Assembly (NCBI GenBank): GCA_041392665.1
Contig: JAWKLQ010000029.1
Span: 62,001 to 126,000 of the forward strand
Source of the DNA: Flavilitoribacter sp020436695
Lineage (GTDB): Bacteria > Bacteroidota > Bacteroidia > Chitinophagales > Saprospiraceae
Length of the DNA: 64,000 nt
Direction: 5' to 3'
This document shows, piece after piece, positions 1 through 8,874 of this stretch (within the stretch, counting starts at the first letter, position 1; each line of letters opens with the position of its first letter). Position numbers and translations under genes: made by a program. Under the pieces are notes generated by a model. The model was not told where the DNA came from and did no database searches. It saw only the letters and a list, made by a program, of their open reading frames with translations.

Positions 1-190
1 TGGCTTGCATGTAGTTGGATTCAGTATTTGAACGATCACAATTACGATGATAAGAAATCCTGCCCGAAAAAAGGTGCACCACTCGGTCAAATCACGATAT
101 GGATCGGTAAAAAGACCTAATCGTCCGGTGAGGTGATCCGGACCGACGATATCACTTAACAGACCCAATCCCGGCATCTACCGATTTCAT

Positions 191-221
191 TTTCATCTGC
201 CTTTTGAAGCCGCTACTTTTG
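191..221 (+). promoter_or_regulatory. Candidate Bacteroidota promoter for the barrel protein gene
   Basis: A perfect -7 box TACTTTTG lies at 214-221. TTTC, a 3/4 match to the -33 TTTG element, lies at 191-194 with the usual 19-nt spacing. The predicted transcript start is about 40 nt before the ATG at 272. Nothing else is recognisable in 1-190 apart from a short hairpin (GTCCGG at 123-128 with CCGGAC at 138-143). Confidence 0.5.
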
Positions 222-271
222 GATACAACGATTTCAGAATGTTTTGGTGCTAGTTGTTAACCACAGATACA

Positions 272-2656
272 ATGAAAATACTTTTGTCCATACATATGCT
301 TTTTCTGACCGCCGCGCTTTGTGCACAAGATGCTTTTAAGGTAAGTGGAACGGTTCAGAGCCTGGAAGGTGAAGCCATCGCCTTTGCCACCGTTACCTTG
401 CGTAATCCGGCTGATTCGAGCCTGATCACCGGAGATTACACCGACGAGAACGGGGCCTTTAACCTGGCCAGCGAACGCAATAACGTAGTGCTGGTGATCA
501 CTTATTTAGGCACCGACCGGCATACGCAATTGCTGGAACTCAATGGCAACGAAAACCTGGGTGTGCTTCAACTGGAGCAGGATGTCATGCTGGACGAGGT
601 AGAAGTAAGTGCCCGCCGCCGCACGGTGAACTATACCAACGGGACCCTCACTTTTCTCAACACCGGGCAGGTGCCCGGGCAGAACAGCCTGGAGCTGCTC
701 AAATCCGTTCCGCTGCTGATGACCGATAAGGATAATAATCTGCTGATCAAGGGCAGCTACGCTAAAGTCTTGATCAATAACCGGGATCTGAAGCTGAAAG
801 GGGAAGAACTACAGAACTTTCTCCGGACGCTAACGCCCGACCAGATCGCAAAAGTTGAAGTGATCACCAACCCTTCCGCCAAATACGAGGCCTCAGGAGT
901 GATGGGCATCGTCAATATCATCACCAAGGAGAAGCCCCGGGGTTTCTCCGCTTCGATCAATACCGAAGGCAGCTACGCCCGCTATTTTTCCAGCCGTCTG
1001 GGAGCCGATCTCAACTACTTCTCTGACAAGTTCGGGATCAGCCTGGGCGTACGCCGTTCAGACTATAAAAGCTTTAATGACCTGGATATTATCCGCACGC
1101 CCCTTGCCGGTACGGGAAGTATAGGTACCATAGCCGAAGAAAGCCATTATGTGACCAAAGGTGTATTTTCCAGAGCCAATCTTTCCATGAATTATTACCT
1201 CAGCCCTACACATACCTTCAGTGCTTTCCTGAAGGCTTACCGGGACACCCCAAATAACCAGATCACGGGTAGTACCCGCTTTTCCGAAGACGGCAATAAT
1301 AAGTTTACCGACTTCATGAGCAACAGCAATCTGACAGAGGACAACGTTACCATGGGCGCCAATTACGAGATCAAACTCGACAGTTCCGGCCAGTTGTTCG
1401 CCCTGGATTACATCCACCTCAAGGTCAACAAAGACAACATGGCCGATCAATTGACTTCCTTTTATACCAACGGAGAGTTTTCCGATGATTTTGCCCTGAG
1501 CAATCCTGATCTGCAAAATTACACACTGCATTCCCTCAAGGGTGATTATACCCTGCCCATCAATACTTCCGCCACGCTGGAAGCCGGGCTGGAATACACT
1601 CAATTGCTTAATAAAAATCTGCTTAGCTATGATTATCCGTCCGAAGACAGTGCCTTTATCTACATACCGATACGGAATAACGATTATACCTACCGGGAAA
1701 AAACCTACAGCGCTTATGTGTCCGGTAGTTTTTCCTGGGAACCGTTCAGCCTCCGGGTGGGCACACGTATGGAGTACACCGACTTCAGCACACTGGCAAA
1801 AGACAGCGACTCCCAGCAGCGAAATACCGATCACTATCTGAACCTGTTCCCCAATCTGGCGCTTACTTTCACTTCCGAAAAAGGGAACACGCTCTCTTTC
1901 TCCTATAGCCGCCGCCTCAACCGGCCGTATTACCGGGACCTCAATCCCAGTATCCTGTACGCCACGCAATATCTGTACATGCAGGGGAATTCTTTTCTGC
2001 GTCCGGAATATTCCAATAATCTGGAATTGGGTGCCAAGCTCGGCCAGTACATCTTTGCCGTATTTGCCAATTTCAAGAAGCAGACCGTCAGCGATTACAT
2101 TGCACAGGATGAGACCTACAATACGACCTTGCTGAGCAAGCGGAATCTGGACAGCAGTGATGATCTGGGATTCATGCTCAACACGAGTTATGACCTGGGC
2201 AAAAAGGCATCGATCCGGCTGAGTGCACTGGGCCAGTGGCAAAGAAACAGTCTGAAGATCGAGAGCGAAGACCTCAGTCGCACGCTGGCTACACTCCGGT
2301 TGAATGGTGTACTCAATTACAAATTGTCGGCAAAAATGAATGCCAGTTGGTCTTCCCGCTACAATAGCCCTTTTCTCTACGGGCTCTACCGGGTGGAAGG
2401 CCAGTTTATTAACAGCCTCAATGTGGTATACCAAATGGAAAAACTAAATATAGGGATAGGTGTTCAGGATATTTTCAAGGCCGGGCAGTGGGACAGCGAG
2501 TTGATCTCGGATGCCTACCGAACCCGTTGGATCAACCGCTGGCCTACCGGTGTCATTTCCCTATCGCTCAGTTATCAGTTCGGCAATCAGGAAGCGGCTT
2601 CCAAGGGGTCCTATTCCGGAAGTGATGATCGCCGGGAGATCAATCGAATAAACTAA
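272..2656 (+). CDS. Outer-membrane beta-barrel protein, TonB-receptor-like
   Basis: A 794-residue protein. The signal peptide ends near LCAQ (about residue 19). A carboxypeptidase-regulatory-like beta-sandwich follows (about 25-105), then a plug-like segment with a VITNPSAKYEASG stretch typical of this family, then a long 16-22-strand-type barrel to the C-terminus. This is the outer membrane beta-barrel family (OMP_b-brl_3 type) common in Bacteroidota; it probably moves an unidentified ligand or exports a product. No SusD partner is adjacent. The reading frame is open from a TTG at 254, but the ATG at 272 starts directly at the signal peptide, so it is preferred. A strong terminator follows and the gene appears monocistronic. 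Family assignment is firm; the ligand is unknown. Confidence 0.88.
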   Translation: MKILLSIHMLFLTAALCAQDAFKVSGTVQSLEGEAIAFATVTLRNPADSSLITGDYTDENGAFNLASERNNVVLVITYLGTDRHTQLLELNGNENLGVLQLEQDVMLDEVEVSARRRTVNYTNGTLTFLNTGQVPGQNSLELLKSVPLLMTDKDNNLLIKGSYAKVLINNRDLKLKGEELQNFLRTLTPDQIAKVEVITNPSAKYEASGVMGIVNIITKEKPRGFSASINTEGSYARYFSSRLGADLNYFSDKFGISLGVRRSDYKSFNDLDIIRTPLAGTGSIGTIAEESHYVTKGVFSRANLSMNYYLSPTHTFSAFLKAYRDTPNNQITGSTRFSEDGNNKFTDFMSNSNLTEDNVTMGANYEIKLDSSGQLFALDYIHLKVNKDNMADQLTSFYTNGEFSDDFALSNPDLQNYTLHSLKGDYTLPINTSATLEAGLEYTQLLNKNLLSYDYPSEDSAFIYIPIRNNDYTYREKTYSAYVSGSFSWEPFSLRVGTRMEYTDFSTLAKDSDSQQRNTDHYLNLFPNLALTFTSEKGNTLSFSYSRRLNRPYYRDLNPSILYATQYLYMQGNSFLRPEYSNNLELGAKLGQYIFAVFANFKKQTVSDYIAQDETYNTTLLSKRNLDSSDDLGFMLNTSYDLGKKASIRLSALGQWQRNSLKIESEDLSRTLATLRLNGVLNYKLSAKMNASWSSRYNSPFLYGLYRVEGQFINSLNVVYQMEKLNIGIGVQDIFKAGQWDSELISDAYRTRWINRWPTGVISLSLSYQFGNQEAASKGSYSGSDDRREINRIN

Positions 2657-2695
2657 AAAATGCGATCCAATTTTGTATTGATCATTTTGATCAAC

Positions 2696-2731
2696 ACCGG
2701 TAACTCAAAAAGATGAGTTACCGGTTTTTTT
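2696..2731 (+). terminator. Rho-independent terminator of the barrel protein gene
   Basis: A perfect 12-bp stem (ACCGGTAACTCA at 2696-2707 with TGAGTTACCGGT at 2714-2725) has a 6-nt loop and is followed by a run of T to 2731. It lies 40 nt after the stop codon. Confidence 0.9.
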
Positions 2732-2793
2732 ATGTCTACATCCATCGTTCCAAATTTCCCAAACGCTTTACCTCCAATAGAATACTGTCATGA

Positions 2794-2835
2794 AAAAGGG
2801 GCTGCTTCAGTGATCTGATCGAAGCGGCCCCTTTT
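2794..2835. terminator. Bidirectional terminator between convergent genes
   Basis: A 15-bp stem with one G-T pair (2794-2808 with 2821-2835) starts with AAAA and ends with TTTT, so it can act on both strands. It separates the plus-strand barrel gene from the minus-strand small HTH gene ending at 2879. Confidence 0.8.
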
Positions 2836-2878
2836 CCTCTTAGTTAAGGATACTCAATAATGAAATAATAAATCGGTT

Positions 2879-3097
2879 TTAAATTTTCAGGATGTAATCC
2901 TGCTTGTAATAAAATGTTCTGCGCATTTTGCAGTAGTCAATTGGAGCTCCCAGTTCTTTCATCGTCGCTATATAGCGATAAACCGATGCCCGGGAAAGAT
3001 CCAGTCGGTCTGATAGTTGTTCAGGAGTACCAGTGGCCTTTCTCCTCACCAGACCGTCAATCCTTTTTAAGGTGTTAACCTGATCGATAAAAGTCAT
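2879..3097 (-). CDS. Small stand-alone winged-HTH DNA-binding protein (copy 1)
   Basis: A 72-residue protein made almost only of an HTH_11/DeoR-like domain. The recognition region is LSDRLDLSRASVYRYIATMK, followed by a two-strand wing (DYCKMRRTFYYKQDYILKI). It resembles the N-terminal domain of WYL/DeoR regulators without any effector domain. The frame extends upstream to 3142, but the ATG at 3097 aligns with the start of the paralogue at 3479-3715, so it is preferred. The two share the core pattern RxDxLxxRKATGxPxxLxxRLxxSxxxVY. Target and signal are unknown. Confidence 0.7.
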   Translation of the reverse strand: MTFIDQVNTLKRIDGLVRRKATGTPEQLSDRLDLSRASVYRYIATMKELGAPIDYCKMRRTFYYKQDYILKI

Positions 3098-3478
3098 AGA
3101 AAATTTGGTTTGATATAAAGCGTTTGGTTTTAGCCATAACAATCCTTTCTGATCTTACACAGCCGGTCAGCTGGTGATCAGTGCACTTCCAGGCATAAGG
3201 TGCTCACTCCTTGCCACTGGAAGGAAGGTCAGAACGAAGCAAAGTAATTTGAGCGATTTTTATTAAAACAGAAGGAAAAATGGTAACTATTTGTGCTGAA
3301 TGAAACAGCTCCTATTTTGATTTTTTCCTTATAATCAAATATACAAAAAGAGGGTGCATTTTTCTTGCATCTCTTTGATTTTCAACGAAAAAAATCGAAT
3401 ATTTTTCAATGTTTCCGGGAGGTTTTATTTACTCGCAATATGCTTAACACCTAGTACAATTTCATGCTTTTTCAAGGT
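3098..3478. other. AT-rich gap between the two HTH genes
   Basis: No gene, tRNA or convincing promoter is seen. The stretch is AT-rich at 3240-3420, and the control region of copy 1 must lie here. A gapped inverted pair (CCAGTGGC-type words near 3030 and 3215) is too weak to call. Confidence 0.4.
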
Positions 3479-3715
3479 CTATCCATTCCCGATCTCAAAC
3501 CTAAAAGTGAAGTCATTTTCGTAAATATAACTCTCCCTCAGGTTGTCATAGGTGACCTCCGCGCCCAGCAATTTTAACGTGTCTATAAGGTTATAAACGG
3601 TTCTTTTACTCACTTTTAACCTCGTAGCCAATTCCATCGGAGATCCTGTAGCCTTCCTTTTTATCAGAGAATCGAGTCGTTGAAGTTGCTCCAGTTGGCT
3701 GACAATTTTTTTCAT
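3479..3715 (-). CDS. Small stand-alone winged-HTH DNA-binding protein (copy 2)
   Basis: A 78-residue paralogue of the 2879-3097 product. It opens with MKKIVSQLEQLQRLDSLIKR, has the HTH (MELATRLKVSKRTVYNLIDT), and a C-terminal wing ending FTFRFEIGNG. It lacks a sensor or dimerisation domain, so it may bind DNA as a small dimer or act with a partner. The same orientation and a 381-bp gap suggest tandem duplication followed by divergence. No neighbour identifies the regulated target. Confidence 0.72.
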   Translation of the reverse strand: MKKIVSQLEQLQRLDSLIKRKATGSPMELATRLKVSKRTVYNLIDTLKLLGAEVTYDNLRESYIYENDFTFRFEIGNG

Positions 3716-4232
3716 ATGGATTGTTTTTCATGGGTAAAACATCCCCCGCAATGACGAGTAAATTCAAAAAAACACCTCGAATAACGCCATCAAATAACTT
3801 ATAATAAAATATAAAATAACCTCAATTTCAAATATTTTCAAATTTTGATTTACTATAATACATAGTAGTTCCCCCCTGATTTTTGCCTTAATTTGTACCT
3901 GCTCCGATGCGGAATAAACAGGCCAATGAATCAAAACGATCCTTTTTTCTATACCCAAAAAGGATAGAGAAACCAGCTATTTATCCAAAGCGGGAATAGG
4001 CATTTTGTGCTCGATTTACGGAGGATTTGCATAAGAGATCATGCAAGACCGGGGAGGCCCCCCAATCTGATAGGACGCTGTAGAGGGGCAATAATAGGAA
4101 GAAAATCGCTGACAAACAACCCCCTTTATTTTGAATTCCTGTTTTTGGTCGGGAATGAGGCCGGATATATTACCAGGAAAATGCATCGATTAAAAATTTG
4201 TTTAGCATCCTCAAGGTGCATCCTCAAGTTTA
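3716..4232. other. Long intergenic stretch without a supported gene
   Basis: This is about 520 bp of AT-rich sequence between a minus-strand and a plus-strand gene. Open frames exist (minus 3764-3958; plus 4007-4363) but show no recognisable domain or protein-like composition, and the second overlaps the glycosidase start in another frame. The region presumably carries divergent control signals. Confidence 0.5.
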
Positions 4233-4242
4233 TATATTTGAG
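4222..4242 (+). promoter_or_regulatory. -7 box inside a small inverted repeat, upstream of the fucosidase gene
   Basis: A perfect TAnnTTTG match (TATATTTG, 4233-4240) lies 31 nt before the ATG. It sits inside CTCAA...TTGAG, whose arms enclose the box and could be an operator or a small leader hairpin. No good -33 TTTG is found at 19-21 nt; the nearest TTTG (4197-4200) is too far. The promoter call is tentative. Confidence 0.4.
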
Positions 4243-4271
4243 GCTACTCAAAACCAACAATCACCATTTAA

Positions 4272-6647
4272 ATGAAATCTTCTATCCATCACCTCTTGTC
4301 TCTGCTGTTCATGCTGCTTATTTTTTGTACAGTCCTGTCCGGCCAGAACGAAAAACGGGATGATCTTTTTTTTAAAGACCATCTGGCTACGGTTTCTGAA
4401 GACAATATTTTTCGTTCTGACGATTATTTTAATTGGGGCGCTTCAATCATCCGAGGCACTGACGGGAAATATCATCTCTTCTATTCACGGTGGAAAAGAG
4501 CATATAGTTTCTACGGCTGGCTTACGCATTCCGAAGTGGCTCACGCCGTAGCGGATCATCCTGCCGGTCCGTGGATTTACAAAGAAGCCGTTCTGCAGGG
4601 TGCTGGCAAAGGGCATTGGGATGCTATTACGGCCCATAATCCAAAGATCAAGTACTTTGAAGGGAAGTATTATCTCTACTACATCGCTACGAATATGGGA
4701 CACCGGGGCTATACCTCCGATCAGCTTCAGGAGATCTCCGGTGTCGGTTACAGCCACCCCGATTGGTCCATCCTACGCACCAATCAGCGCACGGGGGTAG
4801 CCGTTGCCGAATCATTGGACGGCCCCTGGAAGAGATCGGACCAACCGCTCATTGAACCTTCCGGTCCTATCACCACGCTCACCGTCAATCCGGCCATTGA
4901 TCGCGGAGCAGATGGACGTTACTACTTGATCGTGAAGGGAGACAAACCCAATGAAACCCGCTTTATCCGTAATCAGGCCATTGCCGTATCCGACTCCCCT
5001 ACCGGTCCCTTCATCATGCAGGATCGCCCGGTGATCGACTATCTGGATACAGAGGATGTTTCGATGTGGTACGATAAACAACGGGAGCAATTCTATGGCG
5101 TATTCCACGCGCATTCCTTTATCGGCATGATCAACTCTCCGAACGGCATTCACTGGAAGAAAGCCACCGAATATGCACTTATGCGCAAAGAAGTCGTAAT
5201 GACTCAGGGTGATACTTTACGGCCGGATCGGCTGGAGCGTCCTTTTGTGTATACAGAAAACGGCCGGCCCACCGTTTTGTCGCTGGCGGTAAAAGAGGGC
5301 AATGATTCCTATACCATTTTCGTCCCGATTGAACAGCCAGAGCGGCCCATTCCCAACACCCGGCAGATAGCCTGGCAACAAGCGGAAATGGGAGCAGTTT
5401 TTCATTATGATCTACACGTTTTTGACGGGCAGCAATACCGGCAGGGTGATAATCGCATTCAGCCGTTTCCCAACTATCAGCAGTTTAATCCAAAACAACT
5501 GGATACTGACCAATGGATCAGGGCCATCAAAGATGCCGGTTTCACTTTTGCCATACTTACAGCTACCCACGAAACCGGATTTGCATTATTCCAGTCGGAT
5601 GTCAATCCCTATTCCATGAAAGCTTTGAACTTCCAGGATGGAAAAGGGGATGTGGTACGCGATTTCGTCAATTCCTGCCGTAAATATGGCATCAAGCCGG
5701 GCATCTACCTGGGCATTCGCTGGAATTCTTTCTTTGGAGTACATGATTTTCGAGTACAGGGAGAAGGCGAATTTCGGGAACAGCGACAACGATATTACAA
5801 TGACATGGTAGAAGGCATGCTGCGCGAGATCTGCACCCGTTACGGCGAATTGTTTGAGATCTGGTTTGACGGCGGTGCAGATCATCCTGATAATGGAGCA
5901 CCGGACGTATTACCCATTGTGCAGCAGTATCAACCTAACTGCCTGTTTTACCACAATCTGCAACTTGCCGAAGCGCGCTGGGGTGGTTCTGAAAGCGGCA
6001 CGATCGATTATCCCTGCTGGGCAACTTTCCCAAACCCTTATTCCCACGGCGGTGAGACTCCGGCCGAACATATTCGTTTACTGAAGCAGGGCGATCCCCG
6101 GGGAGCCTACTGGATGCCGGCCATGGCGGATGCACCACTGCGGGGATACAATGGCCGCCACGAATGGTTTTGGGAACCGGGGGACGAAGCACATATTTTC
6201 CCGGTGGAGGAACTGATGAATATGTACGAAAAATCAGTCGGCCGAAATGCTACCCTGATTATGGGGCTTACGCCCGATCCTAATGGTCTGCTGCCCGCTC
6301 CTGATGTGGACCGGCTCCGTGAATGGGGAGAGGCAATACGCAAACGCTACGAAACTCCGCTACAAAGTATAAATGGGGATGGTTTTGAGCTGGAAATTAA
6401 GTTGGAAAAAGCTGTAAGTATCGGGTATGTGATCCTACAGGAGGATATTTCCGGCGGAGAAAGGGTACGGAAATATCTGATCGAAGTTAAACGAGGCGGC
6501 AAATGGCACACCATAACAGAAGGCACAGCCATCGGACATAAGCATATTCAGCATTTTGATCCGGTTGTGGCGCAACGGATCAGGCTGCATGTTACTTCTG
6601 CGGAAGACCGGCCTTTGATCAAGAAGTTTGCTGTATTTGGGAAGTAA
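4272..6647 (+). CDS. Two-domain glycosidase: GH43-like propeller fused to GH29 alpha-L-fucosidase
   Basis: A 791-residue secreted protein with a signal peptide (about 1-24, ending VLSGQ). Residues about 40-350 look like a five-bladed beta-propeller of the GH43 kind, with repeated DGKYHLFYSRW, EGKYYLYYIATN and GRYYLIVKG strands. Residues about 360-700 form a GH29 alpha-L-fucosidase barrel (MGAVFHYDLHVFDG start, ATHETGFALFQS). The likely nucleophile is D533 in the WFDGG motif, and E574 in GGSESG is a plausible acid/base in subfamily-B style. The last 90 residues form a beta-sandwich, probably a carbohydrate-binding or galactose-binding-like domain. It may remove terminal L-fucose from a glycan whose next linkage is cut by the propeller domain; this pairing is inferred. 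No SusCD genes are next to it. Confidence 0.85.
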   Translation: MKSSIHHLLSLLFMLLIFCTVLSGQNEKRDDLFFKDHLATVSEDNIFRSDDYFNWGASIIRGTDGKYHLFYSRWKRAYSFYGWLTHSEVAHAVADHPAGPWIYKEAVLQGAGKGHWDAITAHNPKIKYFEGKYYLYYIATNMGHRGYTSDQLQEISGVGYSHPDWSILRTNQRTGVAVAESLDGPWKRSDQPLIEPSGPITTLTVNPAIDRGADGRYYLIVKGDKPNETRFIRNQAIAVSDSPTGPFIMQDRPVIDYLDTEDVSMWYDKQREQFYGVFHAHSFIGMINSPNGIHWKKATEYALMRKEVVMTQGDTLRPDRLERPFVYTENGRPTVLSLAVKEGNDSYTIFVPIEQPERPIPNTRQIAWQQAEMGAVFHYDLHVFDGQQYRQGDNRIQPFPNYQQFNPKQLDTDQWIRAIKDAGFTFAILTATHETGFALFQSDVNPYSMKALNFQDGKGDVVRDFVNSCRKYGIKPGIYLGIRWNSFFGVHDFRVQGEGEFREQRQRYYNDMVEGMLREICTRYGELFEIWFDGGADHPDNGAPDVLPIVQQYQPNCLFYHNLQLAEARWGGSESGTIDYPCWATFPNPYSHGGETPAEHIRLLKQGDPRGAYWMPAMADAPLRGYNGRHEWFWEPGDEAHIFPVEELMNMYEKSVGRNATLIMGLTPDPNGLLPAPDVDRLREWGEAIRKRYETPLQSINGDGFELEIKLEKAVSIGYVILQEDISGGERVRKYLIEVKRGGKWHTITEGTAIGHKHIQHFDPVVAQRIRLHVTSAEDRPLIKKFAVFGK

Positions 6648-7033
6648 GTTTCAACATTCAGTGGATACCCATTCGACCTGAAGTAATTTCTATTTGCCGG
6701 TGAGTGGTTTTGGAGGGTGAGGGTATACGATGGGGATTGAGGGTGGGCCCACCCTTTCCGCCTCCGCCAACCATCCATCACATTCAGCCAGGCTAAAAGC
6801 AAAGCCGGGCCTGGCCTTTCAAGCAACAAATGGTCGCAAAAAGCTTAAAACCTGATCCACCCAATGACCGGATCCTTCATCAATTGGGAGTAACCAGCTA
6901 TGTATCATTTAGGAAATTCGACTCCGACTAAAGTATTCTAGATGGCACAGAAAATGTGCAGTGATTACCGATGAGCTTCAAATATAAACAATCTTGATTA
7001 ACAATTAAAATAAAACACAATATATTTCAATAC
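6648..7033. other. Intergenic region between convergent genes
   Basis: A palindrome GGGTGGGCCCACCC near 6744-6757 could end transcription of the glycosidase, though it lacks a good T run. The rest is AT-rich and no gene is supported; an open frame at 6548-6829 is a shadow of the glycosidase end. Confidence 0.4.
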
Positions 7034-7702
7034 CTAAATCAAAACCCGGACCAGGGCTTGAAAATCCGACACTACTACCTCAGGCCTGGTTGCAAGAGGG
7101 TATAGTTGCTGCCCCGGTCGTTCAATGAAAGCTGCCCGCATTCCTGCTGCCATAGCTCCCGCCACGTCCCATCCGTGGGCAGCCGCCATCATACAGTCCT
7201 CGATACGAACGCCCACCTGAAGAGCCGCCCAACGGTAAACATGTTGATGTGGTTTGTAGATGGCAATTTCCTCTACACTGAACCAGCCATGGAGTACCTT
7301 ATCCAGCCCAGCATATTCCATTTGGGAGCGGACACCGATACGGGAGGAATTAGTAAGTGCATACAATTGAATGCCGGCACCTCTGATCTCTTCCAGTGCC
7401 GGCAGTACATCCGGGTAAGGCTTAAGCTGTAGAATGGGTCGCACGGCTGCCCTGGCTTCAGCCTCTTCCAGATCAATGTCCAGATTACGTGCCACCATTT
7501 GCAGGGCCGCCATGCCTATTGTACCAAAATCTTCAAATTGATCCATGGCCGAAGCAACCAGCGAATAATGGAGCATGACACTGAACCAATACGGCAACAA
7601 ATCTTCCCGATTCCCCAGGGCTTTTCCAACGCTGATCTTCAGAGGAGAAAGATCCAACAAAGTCTCGTTTACATCCAGGAAAAGAGTATGGGGACGGATC
7701 AT
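7034..7702 (-). CDS. HAD-superfamily hydrolase, haloacid dehalogenase type II-like
   Basis: A 222-residue protein, normal length for the family. Motif I is FLDVNETLLD with the nucleophile Asp10. Motif II is the LTNSSR serine, motif III the lysine in YKPHQHVY, and motif IV AAHGWDVAGA. The DxN form of motif I with a cap helix bundle (about 15-90) is that of 2-haloacid dehalogenases, though many such proteins are phosphatases. It lies 92 bp downstream of the GlxA-type regulator on the same strand, so cotranscription is likely. The substrate cannot be told from the sequence. Confidence 0.82.
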   Translation of the reverse strand: MIRPHTLFLDVNETLLDLSPLKISVGKALGNREDLLPYWFSVMLHYSLVASAMDQFEDFGTIGMAALQMVARNLDIDLEEAEARAAVRPILQLKPYPDVLPALEEIRGAGIQLYALTNSSRIGVRSQMEYAGLDKVLHGWFSVEEIAIYKPHQHVYRWAALQVGVRIEDCMMAAAHGWDVAGAMAAGMRAAFIERPGQQLYPLATRPEVVVSDFQALVRVLI

Positions 7703-7794
7703 ATTACGTTGTTATCGGTTGTTTCGTAGATTAATACTCCAGCCACTCACATACCTGTTCGATAGTGTCATCCGACAACCAGGAGGTGTTGAAG

Positions 7795-8766
7795 TTAATT
7801 CTCCTTACTGTATTTGTTCCGATATTCCACCGGCGTTAAGCCCGTAATCTTCTTAAAAACATCACGGAAAGACTTGGTATCGGAATACCCCACGTCGTAC
7901 ATCACCTCGTTTACATTTTTGCGGGAAGACTCAAAGCAGCGTTTAGCCGCTTCCACCCTTACCCGCTGCAGGTATTCGATCACTGTATTATTGGTTGCAC
8001 TTTTAAATCGACGTTCGAAAGTACGCCGGCTGATAGCAACCATTTCTGCCAGATCATCAATAGTAGTCTTTTCTTCGTAGTGATTTTCCAGGTAGTTCTG
8101 CACTTCCTGTATCTCATGGTCTTTATGGTCTTTCTGACCATTAAAAATGGTAAAAGCACCCTGACTATTCCGATCAATATCTATAGCGAAGTATTTTGCT
8201 GCCAAAATGGCCATATCGCGGCTTGTGTATTTTTCCAGGAGATAAAGCAACAAATTCCAGAGCGAATTGGCTCCTCCACTAGAATACAGATGACCTTCAT
8301 CGGTAATGATCGCCCCATCTACCACCTCAACTTCCGGATATTTCTCACTGAATTCCTGATAATACGCCCAGTGAGTGGAACATTTCCGATCGTTGAGCAG
8401 GCCGGTTTCAGCCAGCAGAAAAGCCCCCACACAAAGCGAAGCCACCTCACTCCCCCGTTCATATTGTTGTTGTATCCATGGAATAGCAGCCCGGTTTAAA
8501 GCCACTGCTTCCGTTAGATCACCGTAAAGCGCGGGAATAATGATGAGATCCGTTTGCTCAATTTCTTGTATCAACCGGCCGGTGGGGATCAGATATTCGC
8601 CATCCTGCGCCTTGACCTGTCTTTCCAGTCCGACAAACTCTACTGCAAATGAAGGAGGTTCACCGGCTGCCTGAAGAAATTCGTTAGCAGTAGTAAACAG
8701 CCGGTAAGAGGGAGAGACCGCTTCCATAACGGCACGTTGGGGCACATAGATGGAAATGTGTTTCAT
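7795..8766 (-). CDS. GlxA-type transcriptional regulator (DJ-1/PfpI domain plus AraC HTH)
   Basis: A 323-residue protein. Residues about 1-190 form a DJ-1/PfpI (GATase1-like) sensor fold with Cys112 at the nucleophile elbow (SLCVGAFLLAETGLL). Residues about 215-320 carry two HTH motifs of the AraC/XylS family (TIDDLAEMVAISRRTFERRF and VGYSDTKSFRDVFKKITG). Proteins of this architecture regulate small-molecule catabolic genes, often amine or amino-acid degradation. The likely target here is the downstream HAD gene and/or itself. A TATCTTTA box (near 8812-8819 on the minus strand) is a weak promoter candidate. Confidence 0.88.
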   Translation of the reverse strand: MKHISIYVPQRAVMEAVSPSYRLFTTANEFLQAAGEPPSFAVEFVGLERQVKAQDGEYLIPTGRLIQEIEQTDLIIIPALYGDLTEAVALNRAAIPWIQQQYERGSEVASLCVGAFLLAETGLLNDRKCSTHWAYYQEFSEKYPEVEVVDGAIITDEGHLYSSGGANSLWNLLLYLLEKYTSRDMAILAAKYFAIDIDRNSQGAFTIFNGQKDHKDHEIQEVQNYLENHYEEKTTIDDLAEMVAISRRTFERRFKSATNNTVIEYLQRVRVEAAKRCFESSRKNVNEVMYDVGYSDTKSFRDVFKKITGLTPVEYRNKYSKEN

Positions 8767-8874
8767 TTTCTCTTGCTCTTTCCGTTAGGGAACGTGTCAT
8801 AAATCCCCCTAAAGATAGCTTAAATACCATACAGTTTAATTACTTATTCCAAATGATTGGCAGAGATCGCCTAT

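Noticed and set aside
1058..2434. 458-codon open frame on the minus strand
   Set aside because: Entirely opposite the barrel protein gene, no recognisable domain, Ile/Val/Gln-rich text typical of an antisense frame.
3764..3958. 64-codon minus-strand open frame upstream of HTH copy 2
   Set aside because: Lies in AT-rich non-coding sequence; apparent hydrophobic tail is explained by AT richness.
4007..4363. 118-codon plus-strand open frame before the fucosidase
   Set aside because: Overlaps the glycosidase start in another frame, no domain, many Arg/Cys in random order.
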